A stretch of 64,000 nucleotides of DNA. It comes from Rebecca billardiae RCC1528. Its lineage: Eukaryota; Haptophyta. The position numbers and the translations under genes were made by a program. Below, piece after piece: positions 40,281 through 52,584 of the stretch; within the stretch, counting starts at the first letter, position 1, and each line of letters opens with the position of its first letter. The stretch covers positions 434,001 through 498,000 of the forward strand of contig OZ251248.1 in NCBI GenBank assembly GCA_965240325.2, written 5' to 3'. The notes beneath the pieces were generated by a model that was given only the letters and a program-made list of their open reading frames with translations, made no database searches and was not told where the DNA came from.

Positions 40281-43200
40281 TCAGGCGTGTTGCTGGTGCG
40301 GCTGGCGCGACCGCACCTGCGCAGTCATGCCCACGGTGTGCGCGCCGCCTCTGGCGGCGGCGGCGCCATTCCTCGGCGGCGAGGCCGCGCCGCCGGCTGG
40401 CCGGTCGTGTCTCGCGTCGCCCGGCGTCGGCTTGGCGGGCACCGCCGGGGACGCGGCGACCGCGCCGTCGGCGCCCCCGTCCTCCTCCTCCACGTCAGGG
40501 ATCTTGCCCAGCTCGACAGTGCGCACGGCGCGCAGAGCCTGCCGGCGCGTGCTTCCTGCGGCGCGGCGTGCCCGGGGGCGTGCGTGCGCGCGCGCAGGGG
40601 TGCCGCGCGCGCCGGCGTCGGCGTCCGCCGTCGGGCGCGGGCGTGGCGATGCGCGACCGCGCGGGCGCATATACGCGCGCGCGCGCACCCTTATCCTCCA
40701 GCCGGCCCAGATACGATCTCCGGTACTCGACGCGCTTCTGCGCGCGCACCGTCCACCACGGCCGGTCGGGCATGAGCTTGTCGATGAAAAGGCGCACGGC
40801 GATGAGCACGTGCTCGAGTACCACCATGACCACCAGAGGCCCGCCCGGGAGCGACTCGACGTCGCCAAGGCCGAGCTGGGAGGCGATCAGCTCAGGGCCG
40901 TCGGTCGCGCGCCACAGGATAAAAATATTGGACACGATCGAGAGATAGCTCATCATCTCGAGAAAGAATGCCCAGTTGCCGATGCCCTCCGCGCCCGAGT
41001 AGAGCGGGCGGCGCGAGTGCTCGACCAGCTTGATCGCGTCCGTCTTGCGCTCGACCTGCGGAGGGGTGCGTGGGTTAGGGTTAGGGTTAGGGTTTGGGTT
41101 AGGGCGCGTGTCGTGTCGGTCGGTCGGCTGGCGGCGACAGGGGCGCGGTCCCGCCGGTGGGTGGGCTCGTGAGGGAGGTACGCGCCGGCGCGCCCCACCG
41201 GCGCGCTTGCGCGCCGGGGCACGGCTGCGCGCGTGGGACCCAGCGGCTGGAGCCACTCTCGCATCCCGCGCCCCGCGCGCAGCCCGCCGCGCCGCGCGCG
41301 CCGTGCGCCGCTCGCCGCGCGCAGCGCGCCGCCCGCCGCCCTGCGCCGCCCGGCGGCGACGCGCCGCGCGCCACACAGCGGCGACGCGCCGCACCATGTT
41401 GTTGACAAAGGCGAAGATGGCGGTGGGCGGGAAGGCGACGGCGAAGAGCGTGACGTAGCCGAACTGCACCGCCATCTCGCTCAGCTCGAGCAGCGCGCCG
41501 GGGTACTCGGGCAGGTTCCGCTCGCGCTCGAGCCTCGCGAGCAGCGGCCTGCTGAGCGTCGTCTTGACGTGTCGCTCCTCGAGATCTGAGACGCCGCTGC
41601 CAAAGGTGGCGGTGACGAAGTCGCGGAGCGCGTCGGTGAGGTCGTCGTACACGTTGTTCGAGCCGTACTGCGCGGGCTCCCACCCCTGCTCGTCGTCGCT
41701 CGACGACGACGACGACTCGGCGTCGGACGCGCGCGCGGCGGCGCGGGGCGGGCTGCGCGGCGCGCCGCGCGCGGCCGCGCGCGGCGCGTCGCGCTCGCGC
41801 AGCGTCGCTGGCGGCGGCGGGCGGCTGCCAGCGCCTTTGGAGGTGGGGCCGATGACGCTGCGCCGGCGGGCGGCGGCGCCCGTCCCCACGCCGCCGCCCA
41901 GCGCGCCGCCCAGCGTCGAGCGCCTCGGCGCCGACGAGAAGCCCACCCGGCTGCCATACTGATGCAGCGCGCGCAGCAGGCTCTCAGTCTCGTGCCGGTC
42001 GGCCTTGTAGCTGTCGTCGGCGAGCGCTGCCGCCTCGGCCCTCTCGGCGGCGGCGGCGTGGACGAGGCGCTGGCGGAAGCGCACGCGGAGCCAGCCGAAG
42101 AGGCGCGGCGCGATCAGCGTCTTGAAGTGCCGCGCGAGCGTCTCCTTGAAGATCAGGATCGCGATCATCTGCACCGTCAGGTCGGGGAGGCACGAGCCGT
42201 CGCACGAATCGGCTAATTCGGGGTTATTAAATAACGCGCCGCCCTCCTGCTTGAAGAAGGCGATGTAGATCAGCGCGATGTACGAGTTGACGAACTGGAA
42301 GGCGAAGGTCTTCACGATCAGCGAGTCCTCGAACTCCGAGTCCGTGCGGTGCAGCTCCCACTCCGTGATCGCCTTCCCCACCAGCCCCCACAGCACGTTC
42401 GAGCCGTTAATAAACACCGCAGTCATGGCCGAGCCGAGCACGAGCGCCGCCCACGGGTGCAGCCCGCGGCCGCTGACGAGCCACACGCGCAGCGCGATGA
42501 TGGCGAAGGCGCCGAGCGCGACGGCGAGGATGGTGACCAGCGTGAGCGCGTACCCCACGCGCACGCGCGCCCGGTGCACGCGCGGGTTCACCACCTTCGT
42601 CAGCGGCGCGCCCTCTTGCTGGTCGAGTCGGATGAAACCACCGCCGCCGCGCGCGTGGATGCCGCGCCGCCGCACCGCGAGCCGGTGCGACGTGTACGCG
42701 ACGCGCGAGGGCTCGTTGTCCTTGTACGCGCCGATGTTCCACGCGAACTTGAGCTCCGCGTTGCGCTGCGTCCACCGCTTCAGCACCACGATCGTCCACA
42801 CCGACACGCACAGCGTATATGCGGGTAAAAGCGTATAGCTGAGCCGCCCGTCGCGCAGCAGGCCGACGAGGACGTGGACGAAGACGACAAAGGACGCGAG
42901 GGCGAGGGGGACGAGGTAGCGCGTGTACACCTGGGGCGGGCGGGGCCGCGCGCGGCGCGCGGGCGGGGTGTGCTCGACGCCTCGGCCGCCGGTGCGCGTG
43001 GCGCGCGCGCGCACGTGCGCACGCAGGCGGGCGGGCTGGCAGGCAGGCAGCGCGCGCGCGCGCGCGCTGCCGAGCTGGGCCGGCGGTGCCTGGAGCACGA
43101 GCCGCGCGCGCGCTGTGCCGGCGCCGGCGCCGCACTTCGAGGAACTCAAAGTAGAGCGCGATCTGGTCGCCGAGATACTGGCGTGCCGCGCGCCGCCGCG

Positions 43201-44418
43201 GCCAAAGGAGGAGCAGGGCAGCGGGCACGGGCGGTGAGCCATCGCGCCGCCGCAGCAGTGTGCCCGCGGCCCACGCGCCGCGCCGCGTGCCGAGTGCGAC
43301 CGCCGCCGACTGCGCGCCGCCCGGCCCATCGCACGCCCCGCGCCGTCCCGCCGCGCCGCGCCGCCCCTCGCGCTCGCTCCCCACGCCGCGCCCCGCCCCG
43401 CCCAGCCCGCCCACCGCCCGGCCCCGCGCCTAGCGCCTGCAGCCTGCCCGCCGCGCCCGCCGCGCCCCGCCGCAGTGCCGCACCTCGTGGATCAGATCCC
43501 GCGGGTGGTCGAGCGAAGGGAACGCCCACTCGCACCCGGCCCCGCGCCGCGCCCAGCGCCCCGCCGCGCCCCGCCGCAGTGCCGCACCTCGTGGATCAGA
43601 TCCCGCGGGTGGTCGAGCGAAGGGAACGCCCACTCGCGCAGCAGCCGCGCGTGCGCGAACGGGTCGTGCATGCAGAACCAGTCGTGGATGAGGCCCTCGC
43701 TCTTGGCGGAGTTGAGGAAGACGTTGCACCCGTTGAACTCCTCCGCCCCCTCCAGGATCGAGACGATCAGCCGCTGCCGCTCCAGCGACGAGAAGACAAA
43801 CTCTCCGAGCGTCATCTCGTCGACTGCGAATTTGTCCGCGCGCGCGGAGCTGAAGTGCGCGTACGAGGCGGCGTTGGACTCGGGGTCGTTGTACCGCGGG
43901 CTGAGCATGACGGAGAGCGCGATCTCCTCCGCGCGCCGGCGCACCAGCTCCTTCGGCGCGGCGATCACCACATAAAAAATGGTCGGGTCCGCGACCGAGT
44001 CGAGCTTGCGCAGCAGCAGCCCCGCGCGCCGCATCTTGCGGAACATGGTCTTGCGCTTCGCGACCTCGTGCGCCGAGCGGCCGTGGCGGCGGACGACGAT
44101 GCAGATCGAGTACGCCACCTCGCCGTTCATGTACCGCGGCACGCCGGGCACGTCGAGGTTCGGGTCGTGGCCCGGGCCGTGCGCGCTCTTCCGAGCGCGC
44201 CCCATGGCGCCGAGCGAGAATCGCGGCGTGCGCGAGGCGCGGTGCTCGCGCGCCGGGGCCGGCCGGCTACCCAGGCCGCCGGGCAGGGGTGGCAGCCGCA
44301 TGGGCGCCCAGAGTGCGCGCGCCGCGCCGACGACGGGGCGCGCCGCAAACTGGGGCGTCGCCGCCCGCTTGTACGTGTCGTATGACGTCCAGCGACGATC
44401 TGCCAGCACAATCTTCAT
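40281..44418 (-). CDS. Anoctamin (TMEM16) family membrane protein
   Basis: Five exons: 44,418-43,588; 43,177-43,136 (a 42-bp microexon, YLGDQIALYFEFLE); 42,930-41,395; 41,055-40,689; 40,555-40,281; all GT-AG; 1,016 residues. The family comprises Ca2+-activated chloride channels and lipid scramblases with ten membrane helices. Seen: the pre-TM1 segment running into VYTRYLVPLALASFVVFV, the FAFQFVNSYIALIYIAFFKQ helix, LPEYPGALLELSEMAVQFG and NNMVERKTDAIKL. The two Glu of ELSE and the Glu and Asp of VERKTD match Ca2+-site residues of TMEM16A. A long Arg/Ser-rich insert (about residues 470-570) precedes TM7. Start is ATG 44,418, chosen because coding similarity fades upstream; an earlier exon is possible. 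Channel versus scramblase cannot be told. Confidence 0.88.
41072..41104 (+). repeat. Telomere-like TTAGGG repeats in an anoctamin intron
   Basis: GGG followed by three TTAGGG, one TTTGGG and one TTAGGG, inside the intron 41,056-41,394. Confidence 0.9.
43455..43634. repeat. Tandem duplication of an exon end and splice donor
   Basis: About 76 bp containing GTGCCGCACCTCGTGGATC and GGTCGAGCGAAGGGAACGCC occur at 43,455-43,530 and 43,559-43,634 (offset 104 bp). The copy nearer exon 1 is the coding one (EWAFPSLDHPRDLIHE then donor GTGCGG). The second lies in the intron. Because 104 is not a multiple of 3, using the second donor would shift the frame. Confidence 0.85.
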
Positions 44419-44648
44419 CAATCTGCGGACAGTGATATACTCATGTGGCGCGCACAAAACTGCTTCGGGGTGAGTACTGGTACTACCCGGTACGCACGAT
44501 ACAATCGTCCGCCGGAGATCTGGGTACGGCCATTGTACGATCTGAGCTGTACTTGCATGATGGAGAAGAACCCCGTCCCCACCCCGACCGGGCACAGGCG
44601 ACGGCCGCTGCCGGCACATGGCGGCGACACCCCGCCCGCTGGCCTCGC

Positions 44649-47600
44649 TCACCCGGCCACGCGACGCTGCTGCGGGCGCGCGTGCTTCGCCGCGGGCGAC
44701 GGCCGGCCGCCGCCGTACTGGTGCGGCGACGGCGCGCCCCCACCGACGCACGGCCCGCGCTCGCGCCTACTCCCGCCGCCACGCCCGCCGCCGCCGCCGC
44801 CGCCGCCTCCGCGGCCCGGCGGAGAGTGATGGCCGTGTGGCGGAGCGGGCAGGTGTTGGTGCTTCTCGAGCTTGCTCAGGATGTGCTTGCCGTGCGTGAT
44901 GCTGCGGAGCGCGTCGCTGCGCGGAGCACAGGGTCGGCGCAGCACCAGGCGGCAGCGACGCGTGAGCCGGGATGCGCCGCCACGCGCGCCGCGCCACGCC
45001 CGCCGCGCGCACGGCCGCGTGTTTGAATCGCGTGCGCGCACATGTGCAGCCGAGCGTACTGGGCGATGATCGCGCGCTGCTTGGAGGAGCACACGTCGAT
45101 GGCGCGCTGGATCACGTAGTTCCCGAACTGGTCGTGCACCAGCGCGTGGAGAGTCGCCAGCCTGCGCGCGCGGGCGGCGGCGGTGCTCAGCCACTGGTGG
45201 CGAGCGCGCGCGCGGCGGCGCGACCTGGCGGCAGCGGGACACACGGGGTGCGGGGCGCGGCGGCGCGCGCACACCCGCCGCTGCAGTCGTCGGGCCCGCC
45301 CTCGCCGCCGATGAGCGCGGCGACGAGCGCCTCGCGCTCGCTCGCCGAGCCGTACTGCAGCACCTTCTCCACCACGTTCGACGCGTACTTGTGCGAGGAG
45401 TAGGCGCGCGCGTGCCCCAGCACGTGCGCTGCAATCGCCGCGCGCGGCTCCGGCCCTCCGAGCTGCGCGGCGTGCTGCATGACGAAATTGCCGTACTGAT
45501 CTCGGCACAGGAGATCGCACGCCTGCAAAGCGCGAGGGGGCGGGGCGCGGCGGTGGGGCGGGGCGGGATGAGCCGCCGCGTCGCGGGAGCCGCGCACAGC
45601 GGCGGGCCGCGCGCGCGCTGCCGGCGGCAGCGGAGCGCGCACGGCTCGGAGTGGCCGCCGGCGCGCGCGGCGAGGGGCGGCGGTGCCGCGCGCGCGGCCC
45701 GGCGCTGTGCTGTGCGCGGCACGCACCGGCAGGACTTCGCGGAGCACGCTCGCCTTCTGCGGCTCGGAGGAGTGCTCGAGGACGCGCTGCAGCACGCGGC
45801 AGCCGTACGAGTGCACCGCGAGCCCCACCGCCTGTCCCTCGAGCTCGGCGATGAGCGCGGCGCCATGCTCGGCCGGAATAGATTCAATCGCCTTTTGAAT
45901 CACGTGATTTCCGTTCTGGTCGCGGACGCAGCGGAGCACGCTGCCGCGGAGCTCGGCGAGGATGGCGAGCTTGTGCTCGAGCGCGGCGACCTCGAGCACC
46001 TTCTGCACCACGCGGCACGAGCACGTGTGCAGCGCGAGCGCCACGACGGAGCCGCGCAGCGCGCGCGCGAGCGAGTCGACCATCTGCGCCGACCCGCAGC
46101 AAAGGAATTTGTGAACGACGTAGTTGCCGAAAATCGCGCTCATCAGCCGCGGCGCGTGCGGCTCGAGCTCGGCGAAGGCGGCGGCGCGCTCGGCGTCGGT
46201 GGCGTGCTCGAGCTGCGTCTGCACCCAGCGCGAGCCGAGCTGGTCCTCCGCGAGCGCGAGCAGCCGCCCGGCCGCATCGGCGAGTGAGTGGCAGTGCGGC
46301 GGCGGCGGCAGCGGCGGCTGCGGCGGCAGCAGCAGCGCGCTTGCGGCCGCCTCTGCGCCCACGCCGTGAGCCGCGCAGCTCGCGAGCGGCGCGGGCGTGG
46401 CGAGGAGCGGCTCGGCGCGGCGCGGTGGAGCGGACGCCGAGCCCCCCGGCCAGTACTCGCCGCCGCCCTCACGCGCGCCGCGGCGCGCGCCGCCGTCGCG
46501 GCCGCCGCGCCCACGGCCGGCGCGCGACCCGGTGCGCATCGCGCCCGCCTCGTGGGCGATCGGCGCTGCGGTTGGCGCGCAGTGCATGGCGCCCGCGATC
46601 GCGCCGAGGCCGTGCGCGCCCGGCATGCCCGGCTGCGGCGGCATCACGCACACCCACGCGCCGTTCGGGAGCTGCGTGAGCGCTGGCGCAGCCGCTGGAT
46701 GCGGCACGCCGGCCACGCAGCAGCCGGGCGCGGGCCCAGGCGGCAGCGGCGGCTGCGCGGCCGGCTGCATGCGGCTCAGGTGCAGCTGGTGCTCGGCGTA
46801 CGCAGCCGCCGCCGGGTGCGGCAGGCAGACGGGCGGCATCGCGCACCCGCCCATCCGCTCCGCCTGGGCGTACAGGGCCGCGAGCGGCGAGGCAAAGGCC
46901 GGCGCCGCAGCCGGCTGGCCACCGCGCGCGCGCGCGCTCGCCGGCACTGGCGCGCCGCCGCGCGCCGCCGGCATGCCGGCAGCTGCGCCGGCCCCCAGCT
47001 GCACAGGCGTCAGCTGCGCGCGGCTGGCACCCGGCGCGGCAGGCACGGGTGGCGCCGCGAAGCGGCCCGTCACGCCAGCCCCGACGGCGGTCGCAGCGAC
47101 GATCTCCGCCGCCGAGATTGCAATCTCCGCCGGGGAGAGTGCCGAGGTCGCGGGCGCGGAGGCGGCGGGCAGCGGCGGCGTGCGGCTGCGCGCGGCTGGC
47201 AGAGTCGCGCCGTGGGCCGCCGCACCGCCGACAGCGGCGCATGCCGCCACGCAGGGCGCGTGCGCGCACGGAGGCGCTGCCCAGCCCGGCGTGGCGTGCG
47301 GCTGCTGCGCCGCGTCGAAGCCGTGCGGCGGCACCGATGGCGCGTCTCCGAGTGCGCCGCCGCGGGGTGCCGCGCTCGCGGGCGGCGCCGGCGCGGCGCA
47401 GCTGCCGCCATGCCAGAGATCCCGCGGCAGCGCCGGCTGCCACGGCGCCGGCGGCGCGGGCGGCCGAGGCTCGCCACCGCCGCGGACCGCGGCGTGCGCG
47501 GGGCGGCCCGAGAGTCCGCCGTGCTGCCGCTGCTCGGCCCAGCCGTGCGGCGGCGGCGGCTGCGTCTCGCCGAGTACGCCCGGGCCGATGACCATCTGCA

Positions 47601-48012
47601 GGACACGCTGCTCGAGGCCCAGCTCGGCGTGGTCGGCACTGTCGGCGGCCTCCGCCGGCGCACCGAACAGCGCCGAGCCGCCATGCTGCGCGCCCGGAGC
47701 CTCGTCTGCGCCCGAGCTCTTGAGCGACGGCGCGGGCGTCGTCGCAGCGCTCGACGTCGGCGAGGTGAAGGCGGAGCTGCCGATCAGGTCGACGGCGTGC
47801 GCGTCGGCGAGCTCGGCGAAACGGCGCGTGTGCTTCTCCACGTCGGGCGCCGAGGCCCAAGCGGACAGCATCGCGAGCGGCAGGTCCGCGTCGAACGCGG
47901 CGTCGGCGTCTGAAGGCCGCTCGCGCCGCGGCCCGTCCATCAGCTTGCTGCGGAGGTGGTCGTCGGCGGTGCCGACGCCATTGCGCGATAGGAGGAAGGA
48001 CTGCTCCCGCAT
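44649..48012 (-). CDS. Pumilio-family RNA-binding protein (PUM-A)
   Basis: Four exons: 48,012-45,727; 45,522-45,275; 45,161-45,042; 44,916-44,649; 973 residues. Sequence-specific binder of mRNA 3' UTRs, usually repressing translation. The first 570 or so residues are low-complexity Ala/Gly/Pro. Eight Puf repeats follow (about 575-900). Base-reading triplets from repeat 8 to 1: NY..Q, SN..E, NF..Q, CR..Q, NH..Q, CR..Q, NY..H, SR..Q. By the known code these favour UGUA followed by N-A-U-A; the His in repeat 2, in place of Gln, is unusual. The exon 3/4 join inside LHI-DALRS restores the family ending THGKHILSKLE. Start: ATG MREQSFLLSR; the upstream GTG is ignored. Lies directly downstream of a second Pumilio gene. 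Confidence 0.9.
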
Positions 48013-48878
48013 GCTCGCGCGGGCGAGCACTCAGTCACGCGCTCAGGCGGCGCGCGCCCCGGAAGCGGCTGGTTGCGTCGGCCGCGGCGGCTGGCTCACC
48101 GGTCCCGGGACTTGCAAGTCGGCACGGCCAAGCGTCGCGGCCAATCGCGGTCTTTCCCTCCAAACCTCATATCCACGTGTCGCGCGGGGAGAATGAGAGA
48201 TCAGACTTGGAGCCAGTAAGCGAGCCTGACGACTTTGCGACTGATTGGCGGATTTGTAGTCCATCAGACGATTCGGAGCTTCAGGATGATGAAGCGCCCG
48301 GGGAACCACCCGCACCCGTACGACAACCGAAAAGCAATCAACTCCTCGCAATTCGCAAAAGTCAGAATGAGCCGGTCTTCTTTGGTATTCATCGAACCCG
48401 CATCACCTTGAATACGATCATAGAATGAGTAAAAAGCTGACGAAGGGATATTCCGATCGGAATATTTGCGCGATCAATGTTACGCGGCTCACGTTTTGGC
48501 CGTTGGCACTTTTCGCGCCAAACGTCATGTAATCAACCCGCCGCACCCGGACGCCAGTTGCCACGGCCGGCACGCGTGTGGCGGGGGCCTAGCGCGGGGG
48601 CCAAGGGCACTTGGCTGCCCGCCCCGGGTCCGCTCGATGCGCGTGATGACTCCGGCACCGTCGTCAGCGTTCTCATAGTGTCCGCTCAACGGTGTCCCGG
48701 CCGATATCGCGGCCCTTCGGTCCTTCGGATTCGGCCGCCGCCGACGCCGCGCGGTACGTACTGTAGTCTGTGTACCGTGCTCTGTAGCTGAATCACAGTG
48801 CAGCGAGCGGCATCGCGATAGCGCGCAGCTCGACGCGCCGGCGGCCCGGACCGCGCGCGCAGCGCAGTCAGCCCTTCG
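48013..48878. other. Region between the two Pumilio genes
   Basis: No gene is supported. AT-richer than its neighbours over 48,170-48,440, where it probably holds the PUM-A promoter and 5' UTR. Small frames here have no family resemblance. Confidence 0.5.
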
Positions 48879-51800
48879 TCAGCTGCGCTCGACCGCGACG
48901 GCGAGCTGCGGGAACCGTTTGAGCAGCTTTGCCTGGATGCGCTTGCCATACAGCGTGTCTCGGAGGCCGCCCATGTGCGGCCCGACTCGCTCGAGGAGCA
49001 GCTTGAGCTCGGCGTCGGACCCGACCTGCAGGATGCGCTGCACGACGTAGTTGCCGAACGGGTCGTGCAGCAGCGAGCTCAGACTGTCCGCCTCGAGCAG
49101 CTCGGTGATCACCATCGACACCGCCTCCTCGTCCTGCGCGCGCGCGCGTGGCCGGCGGCGCGTCGCGGGCGGCCGGCGGCGCGTCGCGGGCGGGCGGGAT
49201 GGCGCGCGGCATGCGCGGCGGGTGAGCGCCCTGCGGCCCGTGGCGCGCTGCCGGGCGGCGCCGCCCGCACGGCGGGCGGCGGGGCGGGCGCGTGCCCGCC
49301 CGCGGCGATGAACGATGGGGCTAGGCGCCCCACGCCCCCGCCTCCGCGCGCACGCGCGCGCGCGCACCCCGGACGTGAGGCATTTTTCGATCACGTTCGA
49401 GGAGAACTTCTGCGTCGCGAGCTCGGCGATGCTGCCTCGGATGGCGGCGGCAACCTTGCGCGTCAGCGCGGGCGCCTTGAGCTGGAGGACGTACTGCACG
49501 ACGTAGTTGCCGTACGGGTCGGCGATGAGCTCGGCGGTGTGCTCGACCACCTGCGCGCGCGCGCACGCGCCCGCCGAGCGCGCCGTGCGCCGCCGAGTGG
49601 AAGCGCGACGCGGTGAGCGCGCGGCGGGCTCGGGCGCAGCGCGCAGGCAGGCGCGCGCGCGCGCGCGGCGGCGCGCTTCGGCGCGCGGCCGGCGCGCACA
49701 TCGGTGATGAGGTTGTCCCGCCGCTGCCCCGTCGCGTTGTCCAGGCAGCGCTGCAGCACGCAGCACCCGTGCCTGTGAGTGCCCACCTCGACAAACGCGC
49801 GCCGCACCGCGTCGACCACAAAATGGGTGTGCTCTTCGCCGAGCGTCGCCACGCAGCGCTGGATGACGTGGTTGGCGTTCTGGTCCTTGACCAGCTCGTC
49901 GACGCGCGGGCGGAGCGCGTTGGCGATCACCTCGTGCGCGCGCGGCTCGCGCAGGCTCTCGAGCAGCCGCTGCACGGAGCGCGTGCCTGCGCGCGCGCAG
50001 CACACGCGGAGGCGCGCGCGGCGCCAGCGGTGGACAGCGGTTAGGCTCCGCCGCTCGGCCGGCTGGCGGGCGCCGAGCGCCGAGCGCCGCCACCGCACCA
50101 CGCAGCGCAGTGGCTCCCGCGGGCCCCGACCGACGCGCAGGGCGCACGCGTGCGCGCTCGCGGGCCCTCCGCCCGCCCGCCCACCCGCGCGCGCGGGCGT
50201 GCGCGCGCGCGCACCGTGAACGTTCAGAGAAATGTCCGCGAGCGCGGGCGCGATCCGGGTGATGATCTCGAGCTGCTGCTCCGGCCCGGAGTACTGGGCG
50301 ACTTTCTGGCAGAGGTAGTTGCCGAAGGGGTCGACCATCAGCCGCTCAAAGTCCGGGAGCAGCAGCTCGAGCATCAGCCCGAGCGCCTTCTGCGGCGCAT
50401 GCTCCAGCTGCTCCTGCAAGAAGCGGCAGCCATGCTGATCGAGCGCGAGCTCGCACACGCCGCCCAGGGCGCACACCTCCTCCAGGGTGAACACCTCCTG
50501 CCCGCCGACGAGCAGCCGCTTGGGCGCGCGCTCGCGAGGCTCGGCGGCGGCGAGGCGCTCGGCGCGATCCGCGCGCTCGGCGCCGCGCGCGCCGCCGCCG
50601 TCGCCGCCGCCGTCGCCGCGCGAGTGCCGGCCGCCGCCGCCGCCGCCGCCGCCAGCGACAGCACGGCCGGTCGCGGCGCCGCCGTCGCCGCCGTGATGCC
50701 TCTGCTGCGCGCCCGCCATCCCGCCACCTCCTCTCCCGGGCATCCAGCCCGCGCCCTGCGGCTGCTGCGCCATCTGCGAGGGCATGTACACCGAGCCGCC
50801 CATCCCGCCCATCCCGCCCATCCCCATGTGCCCGCCGCCCGCGCCGCCCATCATCATGCCCGGGCTGAGCATCTGGCCGGCGCCGGGCGCGCCCATCTGG
50901 TGCTGCGCCGCGTGCATCGCGTGCATGCCGCCCATCCCGTCGCCGCCGCCCTGCGGGCTGGCGTAGTGGCCGCCCGCGCCGTACTGCGCGGCGGGCGGCG
51001 CCCAGTGCTGCTGCGCGTACGCCGGCATGCCGTACGGCTGCGCGGCGCCGTACGGAGCTCCGGCGTACATTTGCTGGCCGGCCGCGTACATTGGGTGCAG
51101 CCCGTGCGCGCCCGGCGGCAGCATGCCGGGCATGCCGGGCTGCATGCCGGGCATCGGCATCATCGGGCCGCCCATGTGCTGCGGCACCATGCCGTGCGCG
51201 CCCATCGCGCCCATGTGCACCGGCTGCATGCCCATGCCCATGCCCATCTGCCCCGCCATCGCGCCCGGCACGCAGGACATGGCCATCGGCATCATGGCCG
51301 AATGCATCGCGCCCGCCATCTGCTGCTGCTGCTGCTGCAGCGCGTACGCGTGGTGGTGCGCGGCGGGCACGTCCTCACCGTCCGCGCCACCGCCCGTACT
51401 GCGCCGCCCGCCCACGCCGCCGTCGCGCCGCACGCCGCCGCTGTCCGAGCCGCCGCCGTGCCCGTGGCCGTCCGCGCGGCCGTGCCCTTGCTGCGAGCGG
51501 CGCGCGTGGTGCTGCTGCTTGGCCGCGTGCTGCGCGTGCGAGTCGCGGGACGAGCCGATGCGCAGCTCGGCGACGCTCGGCGGCTCGCCCGACTGCGCGC
51601 TCAGGCCGGGCGAGCCCGACGCCGACCCCGGCAGCCGCAGCGGCTCGCCGTCGTCGTCCTCGGCGAGACTCGACGATGGCGAGCGCCGGCGGTCGCGCCG
51701 GCCGTGGTGGTCGTGCCAGCTCGGCAGCGAGTGGAACTCGCTGGGCAGCGTGGGCCGGTCGCGGTAGATACCCACGCCGCCGTCACCACCGAGCGAGAGC

Positions 51801-52219
51801 GGCAGGTCCGAGCCCTGCAGCAGGTAGTTGAGCGAGAAGGACGCCGGCACGCCGCTCGGCTTGTACGTGCCGTTCCCGATCGTCCCGAACGCGCCCGGCC
51901 GGCGGCCGCCGCCGCTGCTGTCGCCGCCGGAGAGCTGCGGCGCGGGCGTGGGGCCGTCGAGCACGGACGATGTCTCCGGCGAGGACATGTCCGACAGGTT
52001 CGCGATCGTCGGCAGCACGGTGAACGTGCGAGCGGCCGAGACGCGGCCGTCGGTCAGCGTGCCGCCACGCGCGCGCGCACCCGGCCGCTCACCGTCGAGC
52101 TTGGCGAGCAGGTTGGAGTACTGCTGCGTGTTGAAGGCGAAGAGGCTCTGCACGCCTTCGTCGAGCGGCGCGGGGCCCGCCTTCGCCCGCTCGCGGCCCT
52201 CGTCGCCTCCGTCCGCCAT
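48879..52219 (-). CDS. Pumilio-family RNA-binding protein (PUM-B)
   Basis: Four exons: 52,219-50,215; 49,986-49,700; 49,550-49,368; 49,133-48,879; 909 residues. The N-terminal half is disordered: His/Gln-rich (six Gln in a row) and a long Gly-Met-Pro stretch of MGGMGGMGG type, as in condensate-forming proteins. Puf repeats run from about 570. Triplets from repeat 8 to 1: NY..Q, SN..E, NY..Q, CC..Q, NH..Q, TR..Q, NY..Q, CR..Q, again predicting a UGUA core. Repeat 3 uses HGTRSVQ. Start: ATG MADGGDEGRE; a GTG nine codons earlier is not used. Outside the repeats it shows no similarity to PUM-A, so the pair is an old duplication or chance neighbours. Confidence 0.9.
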
Positions 52220-52584
52220 TAATGCGGCTCGCCCAACTTCCGCCACAATCCACGGGCTGGGTGTTGAGCCGCGTCTCTGAGGAGCTGGCGTTGGAGATGC
52301 GAAGTTTCAAGTTGACGAGACGTGAGAATGTCATTGGTTCGCATCGGAGGCGGGTGCGAAGATCATAGCCCGAGTATGACTCGCCATATGACCATGGCCT
52401 GGGCTCACATACTCAGCTGAGTATGTATCAGTGATCCTCGATGACATCATTTCAGCTGGCGACTACTATTCATTGGGATTCATTACTGTACCGGTTCCTG
52501 ATGATATAGTCAGGTCGGCGAATAGAACCGATCCGCACCGCTCTGCATCAGCATGCCGGTCGTCGCCAGCACGATGAGTTCTGA
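52220..52584. other. Upstream region of PUM-B, no gene seen
   Basis: Relatively AT-rich (52,330-52,530). Likely promoter of PUM-B. It ends in GTTCTGA, the left copy of the foldback element's flanking repeat. Confidence 0.4.

Noticed and set aside
50150-52222. 690-codon + frame opposite PUM-B (and similar frames opposite PUM-A)
   Set aside because: Antisense to an exon with recognisable Puf repeats and low-complexity sequence; no domain of its own.
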